Positions 10,201 through 18,191 of a DNA stretch of 53,692 bases are shown here, in pieces (position 1 is the stretch's first letter; every line of letters starts with the position of its first letter). The notes under the pieces were generated by a model. It was given only the letters and a program-made list of their open reading frames with translations, was not told the DNA's origin and ran no database searches. Source of the DNA: an uncultured bacterium (GTDB lineage: Bacteria > Pseudomonadota > Gammaproteobacteria > Burkholderiales > Burkholderiaceae_E); the NCBI GenBank assembly GCA_903907905.1, contig CAIVPX010000001.1, positions 1-53,692 on the forward strand. The letters are read 5' to 3'. The position numbers were made by a program, and so were the translations under genes.

Positions 10201-13200
10201 CCGCTCAGATCGGCGCACTGAATACCTCGCAGATCGATGCGTTGAGTACTGACCAGTTGTTATCGCTGACAACTCGCCAGATCGCAACGCTCAGTTCTAA
10301 ACAGCTGTCGGCGGTCGAGCCGGCGGAGTTGGCCGTTCTGAGCTCGACGCAGTTGCGTGCGCTGAGCGCCTTGCAGCTCGGGTCTTTGTCCACCGATCAC
10401 ATCAGCCAACTCACCACGGAGCAAGTTCCTGCCTTGCTTACCGCGCAGATTGCTGCGCTGAAAACGGGCCAGATTGCTGCACTCAGTTCTGATCAGGTCA
10501 TTGCGTTGACCAGCTCTCAGATCGCCGCCTTGAGCTCAGGGCAGGTCAAGGCGCTTGTTACCGATGACATTGCCGTCTTGTCGTCGAGCCAGTTGTTGGC
10601 GCTGAGCAGCGTCCAGCTCTCTGGGCTGAGCACCGATCAAGTGGTGGCGCTCGATTCCAGCCAGATCCAGGTGTTCACCACGGCTCAGTTGCAGTCGCTG
10701 TCGCTTGCTCAGGTCAAGGCGATCGAAACGTCTGATATCAGCGAACTCACCACCGTTCAGGTTGCGGGGCTTCGAACTGCCCAGGTGGCGGCCCTGCTGA
10801 GCACGCAGATTGAGGCGATGCGTCCTGAGCAGATTACTGCCTTGACGACCGGCCAGGTCGCGGCCTTGTCGACGGGCCAGATCCAGACCCTCAGCACGGA
10901 TCATGTGCTGGCGCTCACGGCTACCCAGATGGCTGCGCTCTCAGTCAAGCAGATCGCTGCGATCGAAACAACCGATGTCGCTGTGCTGGCCTCCCATCAG
11001 GTTCGCGCGCTGAGCTCTGCCCAGATCGGTACCTTGAGCACCGATCAGATTGTTGCGATGGGCTCGGATCAGTTTACGGCGCTGTCCGCAGCGCAGATCC
11101 CGGCGCTTAAAGCTGTTCAGCTTGCGGCTATCGAGACCAGTGATATCGCCTCCTTGCTCTCTTCCCAGATGATGGGCTTCACGCCAGGGCAGATGGCGCT
11201 CCTGTCCACGGACCAGATGGTCGCGCTCACGACAGGGCAGCTTGAAGCCCTGACGACGGCTCAGATCATGGCTCTGACCAGCTTACAGTTGCCCGTGCTG
11301 GATACCGCTCAGGTTCAGTCTTTGACCGCAACCCAGGTTGCTGCGCTGACACTCAAGCAGGTGCCTGCCATTGCGACCGACGATCTGGCCGTCCTGCTAC
11401 CCGATCGTATCGCCGCGTTGTCTACTGCGCAGATTAGAACCCTCACGAGCGATCAGTTGCCAGCCTTGGTTGCCGAGCAAGTGGCAGCTCTTCTGCCCGA
11501 GCAGATACCGGGCCTCTCCACCGCCCAAATCGCGCTGTTGGATACAGCGCAGGCCGGGGCGCTGACATCGCGTCAAATTGCGGCATTCAGCACCGGCCAG
11601 ATCAAGGCGCTTAGCACGTCAAACATTGAAATCCTCGAAGCCGACCGGATTGAAGCCCTCGGGAAATCCCACATCGCTGCGCTGATGACCGACCAAATCC
11701 AGTCGCTGACCTCCGACCAGGTGGCTGCTCTGACATCGGTTCAGGCGACCGCACTGTCTTCAGCACAGATCGCTGCGCTCGAGACCACAGATCTTCCCGC
11801 GCTTTCAATCGGGGCGGTGGCGGCTCTGAGCTCCCAGCAGCTTCGCGGGCTGGATACTGCGCAGGTATCGGTCCTTACGGGTGAGCAGATTTCGGCCATT
11901 CCGGGTGGACAACTCGCTACCCTGAGCACGCTTCAGGTCGAGGCACTCGATACGTCACACCTGCTGGCCTTGACGAGCACGCAGATCAGGGCGCTCACGA
12001 CGCGCCAGCTTCAAGTGATCGACACAACGGAAATCGCGCAGTTGCTCGAGGCGCAAATCAGCGCATTGCTGCCGGCGCAGCTTTCTGGCCTGACGACCGA
12101 CCAGGTCGCGTCGCTTGAAGTGCTGCAGATCAAGGTGTTGGGTACCGCGCAGATTCAGGGCCTAACGACTGGGCAGGTCCCTGCTCTGGAGACCGCCGAT
12201 CTGGTTGAGCTATCGGATGTTCAGCTTCGAGCGCTGACAACAGGGCAACTTCGGGCGCTGACATCGGATCAGATCCAGGCACTCAATCCCGATCTACAGA
12301 TTCGTGCTCTGACAAGCGCGCAAGTGGCGGCACTCAAGACCGACCAATTGGTGGAACTTCAGTCTGCGCAAGTGCAGGCGCTTCAGGTGGCGCAGCTCCG
12401 TGCACTCACCACAGGCCAAGTCGTCGCGCTGAGCAGCAGCCAACTTACATGGCTGACCGAGGCGCAGGTCAGCGGACTGACCACCGGGCAGCTCCTTGCC
12501 CTAACGACTGAGCAATTGCCGTCTTTGGACTCCACGCAGTATCAGTGGCTCACCACGGTGCAACTGGCCAGTCTGAGCACCAGTCAGATTCAGGCCTTGG
12601 CCTCCGACGATCTGAAGGCGCTTTCGGAGACGCAGGTCCCAGGCCTGACCACGGCGCAGGTTCGTGCCTTGACGAGCGACCAGCTTCTTGCTCTAGACCT
12701 TGTGCAGATGCCGGCATTGACTAGTCGCCAGTTGCAGGCGCTCAGCACAGATCAGGTTGCGGCGCTGGATGCGGATCATCTCCTCGCGCTTACCGGCAAG
12801 CAGGTAGCCGTGCTCACGACCGCACAAATTCAGGCGCTCAGCACGGACAATGTGGCGGCGCTGGAGCAGACAGGCGTCAGTGCGCTCACCTCTGCGCAGG
12901 TTGCCGCGCTGACGACAGATCAGATTGTTGCGATCATCGAAGCGCAAATCCCTTGGCTGAGCACGCTTCAGGTCGCATCCTTCACCACGACGCAAATTCC
13001 GCTGATCGATACGGCTGACGTGGTGCAGTTGTCCGATACTCAAATCAGGGCTCTGGGTTCTGCGCAGTTGCGGGCGCTGACGACCGATCAGGTGCTGGTC
13101 CTTACGCCGGAGCAGATTGGATCCTTGACATCCTCTCAGGTGAGGGCGCTGACTACTGACCAGATTCAGGCTTTTGATTCCGGGCAGATTCAGCAATTTG

Positions 13201-15140
13201 GCGTGTCGCAAGTCAAGGTGCTGACGACGCTTCAGATCGCCAGTCTTCAGACCGAAGACCTCGCTGCTCTGACAGGCGAACAGATCTCCGCGCTGACCAG
13301 CACGCAGTTGCCAGCATTGACGACAGACCAGATAGCTGCCCTGGTGCCCGAGCAACTGCCCGCGTTGAGCAGCAAGCAGTTGGCGGTGCTGACCACTGTT
13401 CAAGTACAGGCGCTTGAGACGGATGATCTGGCGCTTCTGGACCCGACCCAACTCATCGGGCTCACCAGCGCCCAAGTGGCTGCGCTCACGCTGGGGCAGG
13501 TCGAGGTCTTGCTCGATTCGCAAATGCAAGCGCTGTCGGCCGCACAGTTGAGAGCGCTCACCTCCGATCAGGTGGCCACACTCGGCTCCGCACAGGTCCA
13601 GGCGCTGACCGCGACCCAACTCGCGGCATTGACCACGACTCAGATCGTTCATCTGGACGTGGGTGTGGTGCCCGAGATCTTCCCGGATGTCATGGCGGCG
13701 CTGACGACGGCGCAAGTGGCTGCGCTCACCACCGACCAGGTCGACGCCATCGTGGCCGATCAGTGGGCCATGCTCACCACGCGCCAGATCGCCGCACTTC
13801 GAACCGACCAGATCGAGTTCATCGATGACCTGGATGAGCTTCCGGTTCTGTCTGGTGAGCAGATCGCATCCCTCACGACTCGTCAACTGCTTGCCCTGAC
13901 GGATGATCAGTTGCAGGCGCTGGATCCCGAGCTCCAGATTCCGGCGCTGACCACGCTGCAGATCCGGGGCCTGACGACCGACCAGATTGCTCTGCTGGAA
14001 GACATCCAGATTGAAGCGCTCACCCTGCCCCAAATTGCCTCGCTGAGCACTGGGCAGCTTGCGGCGATTGAGCCTGCAGACGTGGCAGTGATGCTCCCTG
14101 ACCAGCTCGGTGCGATCACCACCGCCCAGATCATCGCCCTGACAAGCGATCAGATTGACGCGCTGGAAGTCTGGCAGATGGAAGCCTTGCTGCCTGGCCA
14201 GTTGGCGGCGCTCAAGACCTCGCAGGTGGCGAGCATTGCGACTGACGACCTCGCTGCCCTCAGGCCGGACCAGATCGCTGCCTTCACCACGGTGCAGGTC
14301 AGGGTGCTCACCTCGGATCAACTGCCGGCGATCACCCCTGAGCAAATCGGCGCTCTGACTCCTGCCCAGGTGGCGGCTCTCACGACGGCGCAGGTTGCGT
14401 TGCTCGACTCGATCCAGGTTCCAAGCCTGTCGAGCACGCAAATCGTGTCCCTCACTACCGCACAAGTCGCAGCCCTCAGCACGGACGTCATCCCGGGGCT
14501 CGGTGAGATACAGATGCAGATCGGTGCCTTCACAACGACGCAGTTGGTGGCGCTGAGCACCGCGCAGGTTCAGGCGTTTACCGAGCTGCAAATGCCTGCG
14601 TTCCTGCCTGCCCAGATCTCGGCGTTGACCACTTCACAGGTGCTGAGCCTTGATCCCGAGGATATTGCGGTGCTCGGCCAGGACCAGTTGGCGGCGCTGA
14701 CCACCCGACAGGTTCAGGCGATGTCTACGGAGCAAATTGCGGCGCTTGTGCCTGAGACACAGGTGGGGCTGCTCTCTGGGACGCAGTTGGCAGCCTTGAC
14801 GACGACCCAGGTTCAGGCATTGACAACCAGCCAGATCCCCTGGATTGATTCCACCCGGATTGCGTCGTTTGCCACGACCCAAATCGCGAAGTTTGAGCCC
14901 GACGACATCGCAGCGCTCACCGGGGAACAGTTGAGTAAGTTGAGTGTTGCGCAGATCGGCGTGTTGTCCACCGATCAGGTGGCGGCCCTCGAGCCCGACG
15001 ACCTGGCCTCGCTGCTCGATTCCCAGGTGAAGGGCTTGTCCACGGACCAGCTGGCGGTGATGTCTACGACTCAGTTGATGATGCTCTCGGAGAGCGCGCA
15101 GGCAGCGTTCACCACTGCGCAGCTCGATGCGATCGGCAAC
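4206..15140 (+). repeat. Octapeptide array, about 455 copies of a 24-bp unit
   Basis: Tandem units of eight codons fill the whole segment. Typical copies read AALTTAQI, RALSSGQL and GALSTDQV. A second class, typified by xxIETxDI, carries Glu/Asp at position 4 and Asp at position 7 and recurs at intervals of 7, 10 or 17 units. Synonymous sites are strongly diverged between copies. Register changes occur as whole codons, for example PAFKAL (6 residues) near 7979 and nine-residue units near 9894 and 9993. Confidence 0.9.
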
Positions 15141-15950
15141 AGCTTCACGCCGCTCGCGCTCGACCTGAACGGCGACGGCGTTCGCACGCAATCGATTGCT
15201 GCGGGCACGCGATTCGATCTGAACGGCGACGGCGTGTCCACCCGCACGGGCTGGGTCAGCGCTGAGGACGCCTTGCTGGTTCGCGACCTCAACGGTGACG
15301 GACAGATCAGCTCGGGTCGTGAGTTGTTCGGAGCCGCGACCCAACTCGCTGACGGCAGCCTGGCGCGAGAGGGCTTTGAAGCGCTTGCCGCGCTCGATGC
15401 CAACCGTGACGGTCGGGTTGACTCGAGCGACCCGGCTTACGCCGAGCTGCAACTGTGGCAAGACCGCAACAGTGACGGCGTGGTTCAGGCCAGTGAGCTC
15501 AAGCACCTGTCCGAACAGTCGATATCCTCTCTGGATGTGACACCGCGCGTCGAGCCTCGTCTCGACCAGGGCAATGTCATTGGTCTGGTGTCCGAATACT
15601 CGAGCGGCGGTGGTGGGAGTGCTGAACTTTCCGATGTCTGGTTTGCGACGATTGGCGAAGGGGCTCAGGATCCTGCTAGCGCGCTGTCCGACGCGCTCGA
15701 GCGTTACGGCGCGGCCGGCGCCAGCGATGCAACTGTCGTGGGTGCGACCTCGGCCTCGGCCAGCCCATCGGCTGACCCGACCGTGGATGCCATGCTGTCT
15801 GCGCTCGCCGGCTTCAGCGGCGATGGGACCACAGCCGAGCTGGCCAAGCTGGCGGCGCCGGATGCCGCACTCGCCACGGACGACCGCGCCAGGCTGCTCG
15901 ATCAGGCTCAGTCTTCTCAAGGGGGCGTCCCCCTCATCGGGAAGAGCTAG
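4206..15950 (+). CDS. 3914-residue octapeptide-repeat exported protein
   Basis: The gene starts with ATG at 4206 after a GGAG site. The octapeptide pattern begins within the first ten residues, so there is no signal peptide. About 455 octads fill residues 1 to about 3645. A C-terminal module (about 3645-3815) follows, with calcium loops such as LDLNGDGV, FDLNGDG, RDLNGDGQI, LDANRDGRVD and DRNSDG, then a Gly/Ala/Ser/Asp-rich tail. The module closely matches that of the preceding giant gene. Lack of a Sec signal, the acidic calcium-loop C-terminus and the adjacent ABC/HlyD genes suggest type I secretion (inference). Each octad has an S/T-x-x-Q pattern that could cap a short helix, so a regular solenoid is plausible. 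I do not recognise a named family for the octads. A few octads have 6, 7 or 9 residues. Confidence 0.9.
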   Translation: MASTLTTANAATLTSSDIRKLTTADIADAPTAAFEALSSVQLGWLSTGAVRALTDTQLRSLDSSELGALSSTQIAALTTTQFELLNSSQISGLTTTQIRALGSGALLSLSNAELAALAPAQVRALSSGQLKFFDSNVIAALSSVQIGALLTSQVAALNSIQLGGLSTSQIRAMTSAQIGALSTLQIRSIDAEDIAVLSTVQLTAISTAQIAALTSSQLIELGTHQVAALSSAQIQALSTTQIRAIQSSDLAVLSTLQVGVLTSVQVQALGTAGIAALTTAQIASLRAPQLAALTSSQVEAIDSAQIRALTSLQLQVLSSKQIGALETTDLAALTTSQVSALGTSQVASLNTAQIAAITSSQITSLRPAQLGALSTRQLAALETSDFALFNSSQLLGLSTGQVRALASTQVAALTSAQIGALSSGQIASLSTGSIATLDSSQFRGFGSAQIAALDSRQIRAIDAADFASLSTAQLRALGSVQVAALSTEQVAQMGTGQVANLTAGQIRALSSAQFASFGTASVASLTSGQIGALQPSQVRTLEASELDVFSTTQIQALTSSQLGVLSSTQIQSLDSKQIGVLLNSQLGVLNTAQIASFETGQIRAFGSAQIQGLGAAQFSALLPAQITSITTAQIAGISAANLGVLNSAQLQALETTDIRQLSSVQLAGLASRQMAAFDTAQIAALTTEQTAALSAAQVGALTTAQVAALNSAQIGSLSVSQLNAFDKARIQAVDSADIRSMSTAQIFGLGTSQVAALNTDQVGALTSDQVAVLKASQFGVLSSWHIAVFDTVEVSSLSPVSIGGGLVAAQLGGFSTAAVGALSSAQLTAIAPKLISALSTAQIAAIDSKQIQSLTSSQVAALASTQVTAISTVHIGALTSVQLGALTSLQVPALSSSQVLALKEEQFVAMGARIASLTTSQLAFVETRDLAALLPDQIKAMSSRQLGSLDSSQVDVLNSAQIGVLTAEQIRGLTTDQVGQLRGNQIAALGSTGLNALSTSQLLAIETRDIRDLTLSQVSGLSTGLLKALSSGQLKALTGDQVVALTVSQVSALSTGQLRHIDTVDFRLMTTAQVAALASGQIASLSSNHVTALSADQIPALSTTQLTALNTAQVHTLGAEQIEALKTGQLGALSSAQIGNLSNPAIQTLSAAQLGALSAGQLPGLKQGQIEALSGDQLAALKPAQVAMLGTSQIRWIESRDIPSLSSSQLVALSSGQIAALRPEQVGALDATQLSAISTAQVVGLNAAQIEAIEGEDLPAFKALLALSTGQLRAIETRDMAYLTEGQVRGLSTDQIRALTTAQVNALDPAQIAALGAGQIAALTTSQFEALRGEQLSALTTLQVQSLTSGQLGVLTTAELVDASLDKVQALLSTQIGFLTSVQLNALSVEQFQLLSTRQLAGLRTAQVSAMNTDDLAGLLSHQVRALSSSQLSALRDEQVNSLTPEQLASLTSAQVAGLLTQQIAALESGQFAALTSAQIRVLSSRQLQAIQTTDIAALNPAQLNALTSGQISALTSDQIIALTGEQWQAIKPAQLALLSTRQVATMETRDLVELSGSQIVALTTIQVKSLGTHQIAALTLEQVPLLTSGQLNALTSAQVAAIDSAQLQSLTPRSIAALSTALLAALDSNQIQALTDLQIPALSSLQLVSLKTGQVAALTSEQLPVLTTTQVASLSSGQLKALQSDQIGLFSSAQVAALSTAQILALETDDIAGLQPEQIPGLRAEQIFALRSSQVAALESGQLQLFSTRQIAAFSSAQLATLASTDVAALSASQLAALTTVQLPGLAGEDIAGLQGDQLGAFTTAQLRGLSTAQIAAITSDQVPALSSVQIASLTSAQLRAFDVADIQALTEGQLPGLTTGLIASMSTAQIDAIEDSQWVLLSSSQIAALNTVQVRLIDPSSEIDMLTSAQLRALGTAQIRALTTEQVLALLPEEQVPYLAVSQIQSLTTGQVRALDPAQVSWLTTAQLNALSTSQVQAIDPEDLEDLGISQLAAWGTAQIGALNTSQIDALSTDQLLSLTTRQIATLSSKQLSAVEPAELAVLSSTQLRALSALQLGSLSTDHISQLTTEQVPALLTAQIAALKTGQIAALSSDQVIALTSSQIAALSSGQVKALVTDDIAVLSSSQLLALSSVQLSGLSTDQVVALDSSQIQVFTTAQLQSLSLAQVKAIETSDISELTTVQVAGLRTAQVAALLSTQIEAMRPEQITALTTGQVAALSTGQIQTLSTDHVLALTATQMAALSVKQIAAIETTDVAVLASHQVRALSSAQIGTLSTDQIVAMGSDQFTALSAAQIPALKAVQLAAIETSDIASLLSSQMMGFTPGQMALLSTDQMVALTTGQLEALTTAQIMALTSLQLPVLDTAQVQSLTATQVAALTLKQVPAIATDDLAVLLPDRIAALSTAQIRTLTSDQLPALVAEQVAALLPEQIPGLSTAQIALLDTAQAGALTSRQIAAFSTGQIKALSTSNIEILEADRIEALGKSHIAALMTDQIQSLTSDQVAALTSVQATALSSAQIAALETTDLPALSIGAVAALSSQQLRGLDTAQVSVLTGEQISAIPGGQLATLSTLQVEALDTSHLLALTSTQIRALTTRQLQVIDTTEIAQLLEAQISALLPAQLSGLTTDQVASLEVLQIKVLGTAQIQGLTTGQVPALETADLVELSDVQLRALTTGQLRALTSDQIQALNPDLQIRALTSAQVAALKTDQLVELQSAQVQALQVAQLRALTTGQVVALSSSQLTWLTEAQVSGLTTGQLLALTTEQLPSLDSTQYQWLTTVQLASLSTSQIQALASDDLKALSETQVPGLTTAQVRALTSDQLLALDLVQMPALTSRQLQALSTDQVAALDADHLLALTGKQVAVLTTAQIQALSTDNVAALEQTGVSALTSAQVAALTTDQIVAIIEAQIPWLSTLQVASFTTTQIPLIDTADVVQLSDTQIRALGSAQLRALTTDQVLVLTPEQIGSLTSSQVRALTTDQIQAFDSGQIQQFGVSQVKVLTTLQIASLQTEDLAALTGEQISALTSTQLPALTTDQIAALVPEQLPALSSKQLAVLTTVQVQALETDDLALLDPTQLIGLTSAQVAALTLGQVEVLLDSQMQALSAAQLRALTSDQVATLGSAQVQALTATQLAALTTTQIVHLDVGVVPEIFPDVMAALTTAQVAALTTDQVDAIVADQWAMLTTRQIAALRTDQIEFIDDLDELPVLSGEQIASLTTRQLLALTDDQLQALDPELQIPALTTLQIRGLTTDQIALLEDIQIEALTLPQIASLSTGQLAAIEPADVAVMLPDQLGAITTAQIIALTSDQIDALEVWQMEALLPGQLAALKTSQVASIATDDLAALRPDQIAAFTTVQVRVLTSDQLPAITPEQIGALTPAQVAALTTAQVALLDSIQVPSLSSTQIVSLTTAQVAALSTDVIPGLGEIQMQIGAFTTTQLVALSTAQVQAFTELQMPAFLPAQISALTTSQVLSLDPEDIAVLGQDQLAALTTRQVQAMSTEQIAALVPETQVGLLSGTQLAALTTTQVQALTTSQIPWIDSTRIASFATTQIAKFEPDDIAALTGEQLSKLSVAQIGVLSTDQVAALEPDDLASLLDSQVKGLSTDQLAVMSTTQLMMLSESAQAAFTTAQLDAIGNSFTPLALDLNGDGVRTQSIAAGTRFDLNGDGVSTRTGWVSAEDALLVRDLNGDGQISSGRELFGAATQLADGSLAREGFEALAALDANRDGRVDSSDPAYAELQLWQDRNSDGVVQASELKHLSEQSISSLDVTPRVEPRLDQGNVIGLVSEYSSGGGGSAELSDVWFATIGEGAQDPASALSDALERYGAAGASDATVVGATSASASPSADPTVDAMLSALAGFSGDGTTAELAKLAAPDAALATDDRARLLDQAQSSQGGVPLIGKS
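9558..12203 (+). repeat. 17-octad (408-bp) super-repeat marked by acidic octads
   Basis: Acid-marked octads start at 10140, 10308, 10548, 10716, 10956, 11124, 11364, 11772, 12012 and 12180. The steps from 10140 to 11364 alternate exactly 168 and 240 bp (7 and 10 octads). The next expected slots, 11532 and 11940, hold octads with Asp at position 4 only, so the 168/240 lattice continues unbroken to 12180. The extra member at 12012 is three octads after 11940. Upstream members at 9558, 9726 and 9894 are spaced 7 octads apart. The step from 9894 to 10140 is ten octads but 246 bp, because two of its octads have nine codons. Confidence 0.8.
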
Positions 15951-15965
15951 CCGCCCTGGGCGGCT
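15949..15965 (+). terminator. GC-rich hairpin at the stop codon of the giant gene
   Basis: AGCCGCC and GGCGGCT form a perfect 7-bp stem with a 3-nt loop, overlapping the TAG stop. No T-tract follows, so this may be a weak attenuator or mRNA 3'-end stabiliser between the cargo gene and the secretion genes rather than a full terminator. Confidence 0.45.
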
Positions 15966-15982
15966 CACCCCCCTCGTTCGGT

Positions 15983-16002
15983 GCCCATCCTGGCTGATGG
16001 GT
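15983..16002 (+). terminator. Second hairpin between cargo and secretion genes
   Basis: GCCCATC pairs with GATGGGT (one G-T wobble) around a 6-nt loop, 18 bp after the first hairpin and 62 bp before the GTG start of the transporter. No T-run follows. Together the two hairpins could reduce read-through from cargo into transporter, as known for hlyA/hlyB. That role is inferred by analogy. Confidence 0.4.
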
Positions 16003-16064
16003 GCTGGCGGGGGGGCTTGCTGCTTAAATGATCCGGTGCTGGCCTCCACCGAAAGGAGCGCACC

Positions 16065-18191
16065 GTGAGCGTTCACGCGCTGGTTCATTGCCTCGTGGCG
16101 GTGGCCCGCCACCATGGTCAGGGTGCCTCCACCGACGCCCTGGTCGATGAGCATTCTCTGCAGAGCGTCGCGCCCAACAATGCGCAAATGCTCGCCATGG
16201 CAAGAGGGCTGGGCCTCAAGGCCCGGTGGAGAAAGCTCGACTTCAAGGCACTGGCTTCGCAGGAGGGCGTGTTCCCGCTGGTTGCCCGACTGCAAGACAG
16301 TGGAGCCTGTCTCGTGGCGGGCTTGGTGCGCGAGGGTGACGATACCCGGGTTGCGGTCATTGACCCACGCACTCCAGGCGTCAGGAAGTTGGCACGCGCC
16401 GAACTCGATGCACTGTGGACGGGTGAACTGCTGTTTCTTGCGCCCGAGCGCGAATCTCAGGACACCGAAGAGCGCTTCAGCATTCGCTGGTTTCTCCCCG
16501 AAATTTTGCGTCAGAGCGATGCCTTCCGGGACATCGCCATCGCCACCTTCGCCCTGGGTGTTGTCGGGCTCGGGCTGCCGGTGTTCACGCAGTTGGTGAT
16601 CGACAAGGTGTTGGTCCACCAGAACATGTCCACGCTGGTGGTGCTGACCGTGGGCGTGGTGCTGTCCATTTTTTTCGAGACGCTGTTCACTTATTTACGG
16701 CAATACTTGCTGCTGTCAGCCACCCGCAAGATCGACATGCGGCTTGCGCGCCAGAGCTTCGCCAAGCTCCTTGCCTTGCCGGTGGAGTACTTCGAGAAAC
16801 GCACTGCGGGTTTGGTAACCCGGCAGATCCAGCAGGTTCAGACCATCCGAAACTTTTTGACGGGCTCGCTGTTTTTCACGGCACTTGAGTCCGTCATGTT
16901 CTTCATTTTTCTGCCGGTACTGATCTGGTACTCGCCGGCGCTTACCGGTGTGGTGTTCGCCTTGGCCATGCTGATGGCGATCACCATTCTGGCGCTGATC
17001 GGGCCATTTCGCAGACGCCTTGACAAGCTGGCGGCCGCTGAAAGCATTCGGCAGGGCATGCTGGTTGAAAACATTCATGGCATGCGAACCGTCAAGGCGC
17101 TTGCCATCGAGCCCGCCCAGCGTCGCAAGTGGGACGATCGCACGGCTGAGGTGGTGGAGCTCACCCTGGGGGTGATGAAAATTTCCATTACTGCGCAGTC
17201 GATCACGCAGTTGCTGCAGCGACTGATGAGTGTGGCGATCATTGCCTTCGGCGCCTGGCTGGTGTTCGAGCGCGATCTATCGGTGGGCGCGCTCATCGCC
17301 TTTCAAATGCTTTCGGGGCGGGTGACCGGGCCCCTGGTGCAGCTCGTGGGTCTGGTTCACGAATATCAACAGGTGGTTGTGTCGGCCAACATGCTGGGCG
17401 ATGTCATGAACTATCCGTCGGAGCAACGGGCCAGTGCCGGTCTGCGGCCCCCGGTATCGGGCGCTATTTCAATTGAGTCTTTGGTGTTTACCTATCCGGG
17501 CTCTGCCGTTGCGGCGCTTGACCATATCTCGCTCGACATTCGAGCGGGAGAGATCATCGGCATCGTGGGCAAGAGCGGCTCGGGCAAGACCACGCTGGCT
17601 CGACTGCTGCAGAGTCTGCACGTGGCGCAACAGGGTGTCATTCGGCTCGATGGGGTTGATCTTCGCGAAATTGATCTCGCCTGGCTTCGGCGCAATGTGG
17701 GCGTGGTCTTGCAGGACAACTTCATGTTTCGCGGCACCATTCGCGAAAACATCTCCGTGGCCAGGCCCACCGCCACCATGGAAGAGGTGATTCAGGCCGC
17801 CAAAGCGGCCGGCGCCGACGAATTCATCGAACGACTTCCTCAGGGTTTCGACACCTTGCTGGAAGAAAACGCGTCGAACCTCTCAGGCGGTCAGCGCCAG
17901 CGCCTGGCGATTGCACGTGCCTTGCTGCTGCGCCCCAAGGTGCTGATTTTCGACGAAGCCACCAGTGCGCTCGATCCCGAGAGCGAAGGCATCGTGATGA
18001 AGAACCTCTCGAGAATCGCGAGCGGTCGTACCGTCATCCTGATCAGTCATCGGCTCTCCACCTTGGTTCGCTCAGACCGTATTGCCTTCCTTGAGCACGG
18101 CAAACTCCTTGAGGCGGCGCCGCACGCGCAGTTGCTTCAGACCTGCGAATCCTATCGCAGCCTGTGGCGCCAGCAGATGGAGTCGGCATGA
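16065..18191 (+). CDS. Type I secretion ABC transporter (HlyB/LapB-like)
   Basis: This is the inner-membrane ATP-driven transporter of a type I secretion system, 708 residues as usual for the family. It starts at GTG 16065 behind an AAAGGAG site. Residues about 1-130 form a C39-like domain. The region where peptidase members carry the catalytic Cys reads HCLVAVARHHG, with no Cys at the usual Gln-Cys position, so it is probably a non-cleaving docking domain as in HlyB. Membrane segments lie at about 160-440. The nucleotide-binding domain has Walker A GKSGSGKT (about 502), signature LSGGQ (about 606), Walker B VLIFDEATSALD and the H-loop His in ISHRLST (about 662). It overlaps the next gene by 4 bp. 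It probably exports the two giant repeat proteins and the Ig-like protein that flank it. Confidence 0.93.
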   Translation: MSVHALVHCLVAVARHHGQGASTDALVDEHSLQSVAPNNAQMLAMARGLGLKARWRKLDFKALASQEGVFPLVARLQDSGACLVAGLVREGDDTRVAVIDPRTPGVRKLARAELDALWTGELLFLAPERESQDTEERFSIRWFLPEILRQSDAFRDIAIATFALGVVGLGLPVFTQLVIDKVLVHQNMSTLVVLTVGVVLSIFFETLFTYLRQYLLLSATRKIDMRLARQSFAKLLALPVEYFEKRTAGLVTRQIQQVQTIRNFLTGSLFFTALESVMFFIFLPVLIWYSPALTGVVFALAMLMAITILALIGPFRRRLDKLAAAESIRQGMLVENIHGMRTVKALAIEPAQRRKWDDRTAEVVELTLGVMKISITAQSITQLLQRLMSVAIIAFGAWLVFERDLSVGALIAFQMLSGRVTGPLVQLVGLVHEYQQVVVSANMLGDVMNYPSEQRASAGLRPPVSGAISIESLVFTYPGSAVAALDHISLDIRAGEIIGIVGKSGSGKTTLARLLQSLHVAQQGVIRLDGVDLREIDLAWLRRNVGVVLQDNFMFRGTIRENISVARPTATMEEVIQAAKAAGADEFIERLPQGFDTLLEENASNLSGGQRQRLAIARALLLRPKVLIFDEATSALDPESEGIVMKNLSRIASGRTVILISHRLSTLVRSDRIAFLEHGKLLEAAPHAQLLQTCESYRSLWRQQMESA

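Noticed and set aside
4206-15140. 24-bp periodicity resembling a CRISPR or minisatellite
   Set aside because: There are no constant repeats or unique spacers. The period is exactly eight codons in one open frame and the DNA copies are not identical.
4206-15140. Resemblance of LTxxQ(V/I) to TAL-effector repeats
   Set aside because: The unit is 8 residues, not 33-35, and has no variable di-residue or other TAL features.
12693-16619. Very long open frames on the minus strand (for example 12693-14591 and 14634-16619)
   Set aside because: They are the complement of the octad array and its neighbour. Their Arg/Gln/Gly/Leu-rich products merely mirror the repeated codons, and they have no independent domain or start signal.
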